A stretch of DNA of 64,000 nt from NCBI RefSeq assembly GCF_011300875.1, contig NZ_CP049862.1:2976001-3040000 (forward strand), written 5' to 3'. Under the pieces are notes generated by a model. That model was given only the letters and a program-made list of their open reading frames with translations. It was not told the DNA's origin and did not search any database. Within the stretch, counting starts at the first letter, position 1; every line of letters starts with the position of its first letter. The translations under genes were made by a program, and so were the position numbers. This DNA comes from Sanguibacter sp. HDW7. Its GTDB lineage: Bacteria > Actinomycetota > Actinomycetes > Actinomycetales > Cellulomonadaceae. This document shows positions 51,050 to 58,846 of this stretch, piece after piece.

Positions 51050-53278
51050 TCAGCGCTCGAGCGGGGCGCCCGTGAGGCGCGTGTACGCCTCCTCGTAGCG
51101 TTCGCGCGTCGCCTCGACGACCTCGGACGGGAGCGCCGGCGGCTCCTCGCCGGACGCGCGGTCCCAGCCCGACGCCGCCGACACGAGCCAGTCGCGCACG
51201 TGCTGCTTGTCGAAGCTCGGCTGCGCGCGCCCCGGCTGCCACTCGTCCGCGGGCCAGAAGCGCGAGGAGTCGGGCGTGAGCACCTCGTCGCCGAGCACGA
51301 TCGCGCCCGTCACCGGGTCGATGCCGAACTCGAGCTTCGTGTCCGCGAGGATGATGCCGCGCTCGCGCGCGAGCTCGGCCGCACGCGAGTAGACCTCGAG
51401 CGTCAGCGCGCGCAGCCGCGCCGCGTTGTCGACACCGATCTTCGAGACGACGACGTCGAACGACACGTTCTCGTCGTGCTCGCCGACCTCGGCCTTCGTC
51501 GCGGGCGTGAAGATCGGCTCGGGCAGGCGTGAGCCGTCCTCGAGCCCGTCGGGCAGCGGCACGCCGCACACCGTGCGCGAGGCCCGGTACTCGAGGAGCC
51601 CGGAGCCCGTGAGGTAGCCGCGTGCGACGCACTCGACGGGGAACATCTCGAGGCGGCGGCAGATCATCGCGCGCCCCGCGACCTCGGCGGGCACGAGACC
51701 GCCGCCCGCGACGGACGAGACCTCGGTCGAGACGACGTGGTTGTCGACGACGTCCGCGAGCTGCGCGAACCACCACAGGCTCAGCTGCGTGAGGACCTCG
51801 CCCTTGCCGGGGATCTCGCTCGCGAGCACGAAGTCGTAGGCGGAGATGCGGTCGGAGGCGACGACGAGCACGACGTCGCCGAGCGCGTGCTCGCCGACGG
51901 GCTCGTAGAGGTCACGGACCTTGCCCGAGTACACGTGGCGCCAGCCCGGCAGGTCGCGTGCGGTGCCGCCGCCCGGCACGCTCGGCGCTGCGGTGCCCGG
52001 CACGGTGATCGGCTCGCCGAGGCCTGCGGCGCGGGCCGCGATGTCGCTGCGGTGGTGCGAGCCGGGCAGGGTGATGCGGCCGACGCCCGCGTACGCGGCG
52101 TCGCGTGCGGCGACGAGGTCGCTGCCGACGCCGACGACCGACAGGACGCGCCCGCCCGACGCGACGAGCGCGCCGTCGACGATGGAAGTGCCGGCGTGGA
52201 GCACGTGCACCCCGTCCACAGCCTCCGCGTCGGCGATGCCGTCCACAGGGTCGCCCGCGCGGGCGTCCGCCGGGTACCCGTGCGCCGCGACGACGACCGT
52301 GACGGCCGCGTCGTCGGACCACTCGAGCTCACCGAGCTCCGCGAGCGTGCCCGTCGCGGACGCGAGGAGCACGCGGGACAGCGGCGTCCGCAGCCGCGCG
52401 AGGACCACCTGGGTCTCGGGGTCGCCGAAGCGCGCGTTGAACTCGACGACGCGCGTGCCCTTCGACGTCAGGGCGAGACCGACGTAGAGGATGCCCGCGA
52501 ACGGCGTGCCGCGGCGCGCCATCTCGTCGACGGTCGGCTGGGCGACGTCCCGCACGACCTCGTCGACGAGGCCCGCAGGCGCCCACGGCAGCGGCGAGTA
52601 CGCGCCCATGCCGCCCGTGTTCGGCCCCGCGTCGTCGTCGTGCGCACGCTTGAAGTCCTGGGCCGGCTGCAGCGGCACCACCGTCGTCCCGTCGGACACG
52701 CAGAACAGCGAGACCTCGGGGCCGTCGAGGTACTCCTCGAGGACGACGCGACCCTCGGTGCCGCGCGCCTCGAGGCACGCCGCACCGTGCGCGAGCGCCT
52801 CGGCACGGTCGGTCGTCACGACGACGCCCTTGCCCGCCGCGAGCCCGTCGTCCTTGACGACGTACGGCGCGCCGAGCTCGTCGAGCCCGGCCTCGAGCTC
52901 GGCGAGCGTCGTGCACACGACCGGGCGCGCGGTCGGCACGCCGGCCGCCGCCATGACCTCCTTCGCGAAGGCCTTCGAGCCCTCGAGCTGTGCCGCGGCC
53001 GCGTCCGGCCCGAAGACCGGGAAGCCCGCAGCCCGCAGGACGTCGCCGACGCCCGCGACGAGCGGCGCCTCCGGCCCGACGACGACGAGCTCGGCACCGA
53101 GCGTCCGTGCGAGCGCCACGACGGCCTCACCGTCGGTCGCCGCGACCGCGTGCAGCGTCGCGAGCCCGGCGATGCCCGGGTTGCCCGGCGCGGCGTGCAG
53201 CTCGTGCGCGCCCTCCGACGCGAGGGAGTGGACGATGGCGTGCTCGCGGGCACCTGTTCCCAGGACGAGGATCTTCAC
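51050..53278 (-). CDS. purD-purC: PurD-PurC fusion: phosphoribosylamine-glycine ligase and SAICAR synthetase
   Basis: A single 742-residue reading frame with two purine enzymes. Residues 1 to about 420 are PurD: MKILVLGTGAREHAI, the ATP-grasp LGAPYVVKDDGLAAGKGVVV, and EFNARFGDPETQVV. After a Gly/Pro/Thr-rich linker (EPITVPGTAAPSVPGGGTAR, about 420-440), PurC begins at DLPGWRHVYSGKVRDLYEPV. It continues with SDRISAYDFVLASEIPGKG, FPVECVARGYLTGSG and LADTKLEFGIDP, ending after a full-length domain. Both domains keep their known motifs, so both steps (2 and 7-8 region of the pathway) should be active in one chain. No ATG or stop lies at the joint. GTG start after AGGA. Confidence 0.9.
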   Translation of the reverse strand: MKILVLGTGAREHAIVHSLASEGAHELHAAPGNPGIAGLATLHAVAATDGEAVVALARTLGAELVVVGPEAPLVAGVGDVLRAAGFPVFGPDAAAAQLEGSKAFAKEVMAAAGVPTARPVVCTTLAELEAGLDELGAPYVVKDDGLAAGKGVVVTTDRAEALAHGAACLEARGTEGRVVLEEYLDGPEVSLFCVSDGTTVVPLQPAQDFKRAHDDDAGPNTGGMGAYSPLPWAPAGLVDEVVRDVAQPTVDEMARRGTPFAGILYVGLALTSKGTRVVEFNARFGDPETQVVLARLRTPLSRVLLASATGTLAELGELEWSDDAAVTVVVAAHGYPADARAGDPVDGIADAEAVDGVHVLHAGTSIVDGALVASGGRVLSVVGVGSDLVAARDAAYAGVGRITLPGSHHRSDIAARAAGLGEPITVPGTAAPSVPGGGTARDLPGWRHVYSGKVRDLYEPVGEHALGDVVLVVASDRISAYDFVLASEIPGKGEVLTQLSLWWFAQLADVVDNHVVSTEVSSVAGGGLVPAEVAGRAMICRRLEMFPVECVARGYLTGSGLLEYRASRTVCGVPLPDGLEDGSRLPEPIFTPATKAEVGEHDENVSFDVVVSKIGVDNAARLRALTLEVYSRAAELARERGIILADTKLEFGIDPVTGAIVLGDEVLTPDSSRFWPADEWQPGRAQPSFDKQHVRDWLVSAASGWDRASGEEPPALPSEVVEATRERYEEAYTRLTGAPLER

Positions 53279-53414
53279 GCGGGAATCCTACGGGCGTCGC
53301 GGCGCCCGCGCCGAGGCCGTCCATCCCCTGCCAGCACGCCATCTTCACGATCTCTCACCCGATCCACCGGCCGTTCCACGCCACCGCTGCCGCCGTGACC
53401 ACTAGATTCGTCGG

Positions 53415-54581
53415 GTGCCCGCCTCTACGCGCCTCGTCCGCCACGCCCGCCTCCGCCGCGACCACCGCGCCCTGCGGGCGACCGGTCTCACCCTTGCGGG
53501 CGTCCTCGCCTTCGGCGGGACCGCCGCGGCGATGGTCAACCATGACCTGCAGAGGTCGCTCAACGTCCAGGACATCGACGGCCTGCTCGGCACCGACCGT
53601 CCGACGATCGTCGAGGACCCGAGCGACCCGTACGCGGGCAAGCAGCTCAACATCCTCGTCATGGGCACGGACATGCGCGACGCGGAGAACGAGGCGATCG
53701 CCGGCAAGGCCGACACGATGGCGTCGGACACGACGATGGTCGTGCACATCTCGGGCGACCGGAAGCACGTCGAGGTCGTCTCGATCCCCCGCGACTCCAT
53801 GGTCGCCCTGCCCGCGTGCACGACGGGCGACGGCGGCACGTCGTACGCGAGCGACTACGCGATGTTCAACTCGGCGTTCGCGATCGGCGCCGGCAGCACC
53901 CAGAACCTCGAGACCGCCGCGGCCTGCACCGTCAAGGCTGTCGAGCAGCTCACGGGCGTCCGCATCACGAGCCACATCGTTCTGAAGATGACGGGCGTCG
54001 TCGACGTCGTCGACGCGCTCGGCGGCGTCGAGGTCGACCTGCCGGAGCCCGTCGTCGGGTTCAAGAAGTGGTCGAACATCAACCTGCCCGCGGGCAAGCA
54101 GACTCTCGACGGCCGGACGTCGATCGAGTTCCTCCGCGTCCGCAAGGGCACGGGCATGGGCCTCAACCAGGGGTCGGACCTCACCCGCATCACGCGCCAG
54201 CAGTTCTTCCTCGACGCGATGGTCAAGCAGGTCCTCTCGCAGAACCTCGTCACCGACTCCCCCAAGCTCTACGGCGTCGTGAAGTCGGTGCTCGCGGCCA
54301 TCAGCACGAGCCCGGACCTCGGCACGACGTCGGCCCTCGCGGGCCTCGCGTTCTCGCTCAAGGACACCCCATCGAAGAACATCGTGTTCACCGAGCTCCC
54401 GCTCGGCACGGACCCGCGCGACAAGAACCGTGTCGTGTGGCTCCCCGAGGCCGAGGAGATCTGGCAGCGCATCATCCACGACGAGCCTGCACCGCAGCCG
54501 ACCGACGAGCCCACGGACGGTGCGTCCGCCGGCTCGAAGGACGGCGCCAAGGACAAGGCGACGACGGGCGCCCAGGGCTGA
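53415..54581 (+). CDS. LytR-CpsA-Psr (LCP) family cell-wall ligase
   Basis: A 388-residue membrane-anchored LCP protein. One N-terminal helix (ATGLTLAGVLAFGGTAAAMV) precedes the extracytoplasmic LCP domain: LNILVMGTDMRD (about residue 75), VVSIPRDSMVALPAC with the conserved Arg-Asp, GVRITSHIVLKMTGVVDVVD and SIEFLRVRKGTG.LNQGSDL with the RxR/DxxR residues. LCP enzymes move lipid-linked glycans such as teichoic acids or arabinogalactan onto peptidoglycan. The C-terminus is a short disordered tail (DKATTGAQG). GTG start at 53415. Confidence 0.92.
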   Translation: MPASTRLVRHARLRRDHRALRATGLTLAGVLAFGGTAAAMVNHDLQRSLNVQDIDGLLGTDRPTIVEDPSDPYAGKQLNILVMGTDMRDAENEAIAGKADTMASDTTMVVHISGDRKHVEVVSIPRDSMVALPACTTGDGGTSYASDYAMFNSAFAIGAGSTQNLETAAACTVKAVEQLTGVRITSHIVLKMTGVVDVVDALGGVEVDLPEPVVGFKKWSNINLPAGKQTLDGRTSIEFLRVRKGTGMGLNQGSDLTRITRQQFFLDAMVKQVLSQNLVTDSPKLYGVVKSVLAAISTSPDLGTTSALAGLAFSLKDTPSKNIVFTELPLGTDPRDKNRVVWLPEAEEIWQRIIHDEPAPQPTDEPTDGASAGSKDGAKDKATTGAQG

Positions 54582-54597
54582 GGCCCACCCCGCAGCA

Positions 54598-54650
54598 CGA
54601 CAGATAGACGGAGCCCCACCATCGAATGGTGGGGCTCCGTCTATCTGTCG
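54598..54650. terminator. Perfect 25-bp hairpin between convergent LCP and purA genes
   Basis: 54598-54622 is the exact inverse of 54626-54650 around a 3-nt loop. It has a GC core and AT-richer tips (AGATAG/CTATCT). Position and form suit a bidirectional terminator. Confidence 0.85.
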
Positions 54651-54680
54651 TCGAGGGGCGCCGCGCACACGCGGCGGGGC

Positions 54681-55964
54681 TCAGACGAGCGCGTGGCGGA
54701 CGATCGTCTGCTCACGGTCGGGGCCGACGCCGATGACGCTCATGCGCGAGCCCGACATGCCCTCGAGCGCGAGGACGTACGCCTGGGCGTTCGCGGGCAG
54801 GTCCTCGAACGTGCGGGCAGCCGTGATGTCCTCGGTCCAGCCGGGGAAGTACTCGAGGATCGGCTTCGCGTGGTGGAAGTCCGACTGGTCGAGCGGCATC
54901 TCGTCGAAGCGCACCCCGTCGACGTCGTACGCGACGCACACGGGGATCTGCTCGAGTCCCGTGAGGACGTCGAGCTTGGTGAGCGCGAAGTCGGTGAGGC
55001 CGTTGACGCGCGCCGAGTAGCGCGCGATGACGGCGTCGTACCAGCCGCAGCGACGGGGGCGACCGGTGGTCACGCCGTACTCGCCGCCGGTCGTGCGCAG
55101 GTACTCGCCCATCTCGTCGAGGAGCTCGGTCGGGAAGGGGCCCTCGCCGACGCGCGTCGTGTACGCCTTGATGACGCCGACGACGCGGTCGATGCGCGTC
55201 GGGCCGATGCCCGAGCCGGTGCACACGCCGCCCGCGGTCGCGTTGGACGACGTGACGAACGGGTAGGTGCCGTGGTCGACGTCGAGCATCGTCGCCTGGC
55301 CGCCCTCGAAGAGGACGGTCTTGCCGGCGTCGAGCGCCTGGTTGAGCACGAGCGAGGTGTCCGCGACCATGGGGCGCAGGCGCTCGGCGTAGCCGAGCAG
55401 CTCGGCGACGGTCTCGTCGACGGTGATGGCGCGACGGTTGTAGACCTTGACCAGCAGGTGGTTCTTCTGGTCGAGGGAACCCTCGATCTTCTGGCGAAGG
55501 ATCTTCTCGTCGAAGAGGTCCTGGACGCGGATGCCGACGCGGTTGATCTTGTCCGCGTACGCCGGGCCGATGCCGCGTCCGGTCGTGCCGATGCGACGCT
55601 TGCCGAGGAAGCGCTCGGAGACCTTGTCGAGCGTCCGGTGGAACGGCGCGATGACGTGCGCTGCGGACGAGACGAGCAGGCGCGAGACGTCGACGCCGCG
55701 CGCGATGAGGTCGTCGAGCTCCTCGAAGAGCACCTCGATGTCGACGACGACGCCGTTGCCGATGACGGGCGTGACGCCCGGCGAGAGGATGCCCGACGGC
55801 AGGAGGTGGAGCGCGTACTTCTCGCTCCCGACGACGACCGTGTGGCCGGCGTTGTTGCCACCGTTGAACTTGACGACGTAGTCGACCTGGGAGCCGAGCT
55901 GGTCCGTCGCCTTGCCCTTGCCCTCGTCGCCCCACTGGGCTCCGACGACCACGATCGCTGGCAT
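54681..55964 (-). CDS. purA: Adenylosuccinate synthetase
   Basis: A 427-residue enzyme that links IMP and aspartate with GTP for AMP synthesis. The N-terminal GTP loop [20 protein letters not shown], the signature NAGHTVV ([12 protein letters not shown]), the IMP-binding [17 protein letters not shown] and [12 protein letters not shown] are all complete. The length is usual for the family. The ATG at 55964 is at the universally placed start MPAIVVVG. Transcribed toward the LCP terminator. Confidence 0.97.
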   Translation of the reverse strand: MPAIVVVGAQWGDEGKGKATDQLGSQVDYVVKFNGGNNAGHTVVVGSEKYALHLLPSGILSPGVTPVIGNGVVVDIEVLFEELDDLIARGVDVSRLLVSSAAHVIAPFHRTLDKVSERFLGKRRIGTTGRGIGPAYADKINRVGIRVQDLFDEKILRQKIEGSLDQKNHLLVKVYNRRAITVDETVAELLGYAERLRPMVADTSLVLNQALDAGKTVLFEGGQATMLDVDHGTYPFVTSSNATAGGVCTGSGIGPTRIDRVVGVIKAYTTRVGEGPFPTELLDEMGEYLRTTGGEYGVTTGRPRRCGWYDAVIARYSARVNGLTDFALTKLDVLTGLEQIPVCVAYDVDGVRFDEMPLDQSDFHHAKPILEYFPGWTEDITAARTFEDLPANAQAYVLALEGMSGSRMSVIGVGPDREQTIVRHALV

Positions 55965-56118
55965 GTGGATCACCGCTTCCGAAGCTGTCCTCGTGACGGC
56001 GGGGCGGCTGCGCCTCTCACCGGGGACCGGCGACAGCAGCCGGGATCCCACGCGAGTCTACCGGAACGCACCCGCCACGGGCCCTGCCCACAGGTCCCGG
56101 TCCGGAGCCCGGACGCGG

Positions 56119-56559
56119 TCAGCGCGTCGCGTCGACGGCCGCCGCGTCCGTGCCGCAGTCGCCGAGGAATCCTGCGCAGCGCTCCGCCTCGTCGTCCTCG
56201 CCGATCGCGGCGGCGGCGCGGGCGAGCGCGAGGAGGGCCCGCAGGAACCCCTGGTTGGGCTCGTGGTCGACGGGCACCTCGCCCGTGCCGCGCCATCCGG
56301 CGCGCCGCAGCGCGTCGAGGCCACGGTGGTAGCCGGTGCGGGCGTAGGCGTACGACGCGACGGCGTCCTCCGCGAGGCTCGCCTCGGCGAGCAGCGCCCA
56401 GGCGAGGGACGACGACGGCACTGCGCGCGCGGCCTCGCGGGCCGGCGAGCCCGCGGCGAGCATCTCGCGCGCGGCCCGGTCAGGGCCGTCGGCGGGCAGG
56501 TGCGTGACGATCCGGCCGAGCTCGATGCGCTCGAGGCGAGGGCCCGTGGGTGAGGTCAT
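56119..56559 (-). CDS. DUF3151 family protein
   Basis: A 146-residue cytoplasmic protein of the actinobacterial DUF3151 family. The strongest marks are SYAYARTGYHRGLDALRRAG (about 68-87), WRGTGEVPVDHEPNQGFLRA and an N-terminal helical repeat (AREAARAVPSSSLAWALLAE). Function unknown; a TPR-like helical fold is likely. It lies before purA on the same strand with a 154-nt gap, an arrangement often seen near fba/purA in actinobacteria. The ATG at 56559 fits the family start. Confidence 0.88.
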   Translation of the reverse strand: MTSPTGPRLERIELGRIVTHLPADGPDRAAREMLAAGSPAREAARAVPSSSLAWALLAEASLAEDAVASYAYARTGYHRGLDALRRAGWRGTGEVPVDHEPNQGFLRALLALARAAAAIGEDDEAERCAGFLGDCGTDAAAVDATR

Positions 56560-56611
56560 GGCGTCATCGTGCCACGGGCGCATCACGGCGCCGGCGTCGT
56601 AGGGTCGACGG

Positions 56612-58345
56612 ATGGAGCTTGCGCTGCTCGGAGTGGTCGCCGTCCTCGTCATCGTCGCGGTCGCTGGTGTCGCGCCCCGGATCGGTGTGGCAGCACCCGT
56701 CATCCTCGTCCTGCTCGGGACGATCGGCGGCTACCTGCCCGGCGTCGAACCGGTGGTCGTCGACCCGGAGATCGTCCTCATGGTCGTGCTGCCGCCGATC
56801 CTCTACGCCGCGGCGGTCAACGTGCCGCTCATGGACTTCCGGCGCAACTTCCGGGCGATCACGGGCCTGTCCGTCGTGCTCGTCGTGCTCTCGGCGGTCG
56901 TCGTCGGGCTCGTCCTGCGGCTCCTCCTGCCGGACCTGTCGTTCGCCGCGGCGATCGCGCTCGGCGCGGTCGTCGCGCCGCCCGACGCGGTCGCGGCGAC
57001 CGCCGTCGGCAAGAAGCTCGGTCTGCCGCACCGGCTCGTCACGGTCCTCGAGGGTGAGGGGCTCGTCAACGACGCGACCGCTCTCGTCCTCCTGCGCTCC
57101 GCGGTCGCGGCGACGGCAGCGACAGCGGCGTCCGTCGAGGTCGCCGACGTCGCCGTCGACTTCGTGCGCGCCGTCGCGATCGCCCTCGTCATCGGCGCCG
57201 CCGTCGGGCTCGCGGCGGTCTTCGTGCGCGGCCGCATGTCGGACCCCGTGCTCTCGACCGCGATCTCGTTCGCGGTGCCGTTCGTCGCGTTCATCCCCGC
57301 GGAGCATCTCCACGCGTCGGGCGTGCTCGCGGTCGTCGTCGCGGGCCTGCTCACCGGCCACCTCGCACCCAAGCACCTCTCGCCCGCCGACCGCATCTCC
57401 GAGCGCACCAACTGGCGCACCGCGCAGATGCTCCTCGAGAACGGGGTGTTCCTGCTCGTCGGGCTCGAGCTTCACGGGATCGTCGACCAGGTCGCCGACG
57501 ACGACCTCTCGGTGGGCCAGGCCGTCGCGATCGGCGTGCTCGTCGCGGCGGTCCTCACCGTCGTCCGCGCGGGCTTCGTCGTGCCGCTCGTCGCGAGCCT
57601 GCGCCGCGAGCGCAGACGCGCCGTCGTGCGGGCCGCGCACCTCGACTCCGTCCTCTCCCGCATCGAGGAGGCCAGGACGGTGCTCCCGCCCGAGATCCTC
57701 GAGGACCCGCGCTTCCGCGAGCGGGGTCGCCGCGTGACGCGCAAGATCCGGCGGCGGCGCGCGGACCTCGGCTCGCTCCAGGCCGACGGGCTCGGCTGGC
57801 GCGGCGGCGCCGTCCTCGCGTGGTCCGGCATGCGCGGCGTGGTGACGGTCGCGGCCGCGCAGACCCTCCCTGCGGACCTGCCGTACCGGCCGCAGCTCGT
57901 GCTCATCGCGCTCACGGTCGCGATCGTCACGCTCGTCGTCCAGGGCGGGACGCTGCCGTGGGTGATCCGCATCGTCGGGGTGCAGGGCACCGACGAGGAC
58001 GTCGAGCGCGAGCAGCTCGCGACGCTCGTCGGCGAGATCACCTCGGCGGGCGTCGCGTGCCTCGAGAACCCCTCGTTGCGCCGCAGCGACGGCAGCGAGT
58101 TCCCTCCCGAGACGCTCGAGGGTGTGCGCGACGCCATCCGGCGGACGGCGAGCCTCCTCACGGTGCACGGCGCCGAGGACGGACAGGGCCCCGCGAGCGA
58201 CCATCACGCGCTGCGCCGCCGCGCGATCGAGGCGGAGCGGGCGGCGCTCGCCGACGCGCGGACGTCGGGCGCGCACCCGAGCCACGTCGTCGACCACGTC
58301 GAGCACCTGCTCGACCTCGAGGAGGCGCGGCTCGACCTCGCGTGA
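56612..58345 (+). CDS. Na+/H+ antiporter, CPA1/NhaP family
   Basis: A 577-residue exchanger. Residues 1 to about 400 hold about twelve helices (ELALLGVVAVLVIVAVAGVA; GVLAVVVAGLLTGHLAP). The ion-binding strips ALGAVVAPPDAVAATAVG (with Asp) and EGEGLVNDATALVLLR (the ND motif) are conserved. The remaining 170 residues form a cytoplasmic regulatory tail with a helical region. It exports Na+ or K+ against protons for pH and salt balance. The ATG at 56612 is the first codon of the first helix. Monocistronic, divergent from DUF3151. Confidence 0.9.
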   Translation: MELALLGVVAVLVIVAVAGVAPRIGVAAPVILVLLGTIGGYLPGVEPVVVDPEIVLMVVLPPILYAAAVNVPLMDFRRNFRAITGLSVVLVVLSAVVVGLVLRLLLPDLSFAAAIALGAVVAPPDAVAATAVGKKLGLPHRLVTVLEGEGLVNDATALVLLRSAVAATAATAASVEVADVAVDFVRAVAIALVIGAAVGLAAVFVRGRMSDPVLSTAISFAVPFVAFIPAEHLHASGVLAVVVAGLLTGHLAPKHLSPADRISERTNWRTAQMLLENGVFLLVGLELHGIVDQVADDDLSVGQAVAIGVLVAAVLTVVRAGFVVPLVASLRRERRRAVVRAAHLDSVLSRIEEARTVLPPEILEDPRFRERGRRVTRKIRRRRADLGSLQADGLGWRGGAVLAWSGMRGVVTVAAAQTLPADLPYRPQLVLIALTVAIVTLVVQGGTLPWVIRIVGVQGTDEDVEREQLATLVGEITSAGVACLENPSLRRSDGSEFPPETLEGVRDAIRRTASLLTVHGAEDGQGPASDHHALRRRAIEAERAALADARTSGAHPSHVVDHVEHLLDLEEARLDLA

Positions 58346-58351
58346 GCCCGT

Positions 58352-58382
58352 CGCGCCCCACGCATCAGCGGCGCGGGGCGCG
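58352..58382 (+). terminator. Hairpin after the antiporter gene
   Basis: CGCGCCCC (58352-58359) pairs with GGGGCGCG (58375-58382); 15-nt loop. Terminator-like though without T run. Confidence 0.4.
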
Positions 58383-58475
58383 CCGACGGTGCGGCGCGCG
58401 CGCACGGTAGGTACGCTCGTCGCACGTCCCACCCGGACCCCTCCCCGCCCGCACGACGACGAAGGACAGGCCCCG

Positions 58476-58811
58476 ATGATCCAGATCGCCACGTCGCCCG
58501 CCACGACGACGTTGACGATCACGGGCGACCTCGACCTTGCCGAGCGCGACCAGTTCCCCGAGATCACCGCACGCGTCGTCGGCCTGCGCCGCCAGCTGCT
58601 CGTCCTCGACATGTGCGGCGTGACGTTCATGGACTCGACCGGCGCGGCGTTCCTCATCGCCCTCGCGGACGCGGGACGCCGCCGCGGCGGCGCGACAGTC
58701 CTGCGCGGCTGCGACGAGCGCGACCTCTTCGTGCTCGAGGTGTGCGGGGCGCTCGACCTCTTCCGGGTCGACGCCGAGCATGCGTGCTCGCACGACGAGG
58801 CCTCGGCCTGA
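58476..58811 (+). CDS. STAS-domain anti-anti-sigma factor (RsbV/SpoIIAA-like), copy 1
   Basis: A 111-residue STAS protein. TTTLTITGDLDLAERDQFPE starts the fold, and MDSTGAAFL (about residue 50) holds the Ser that the partner kinase phosphorylates. Unphosphorylated protein would bind the anti-sigma kinase and free its sigma factor. It has an odd C-terminus with CGALDLFRVDAEHACSHDEA. Preceded by AAGGA. It converges on the phosphatase gene (58847-61039), which very probably dephosphorylates it. Confidence 0.88.
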   Translation: MIQIATSPATTTLTITGDLDLAERDQFPEITARVVGLRRQLLVLDMCGVTFMDSTGAAFLIALADAGRRRGGATVLRGCDERDLFVLEVCGALDLFRVDAEHACSHDEASA

Positions 58812-58846
58812 GCATGTCCCGCTGACGCGGGCCCTGCCCGTCCTGG

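Noticed and set aside
51050-52000. purC as a separate gene starting inside the fusion
   Set aside because: There is no stop before it and no start codon or ribosome site at the domain joint; internal initiation further in would cut the conserved N-terminus (HVYSGKVRDLY).
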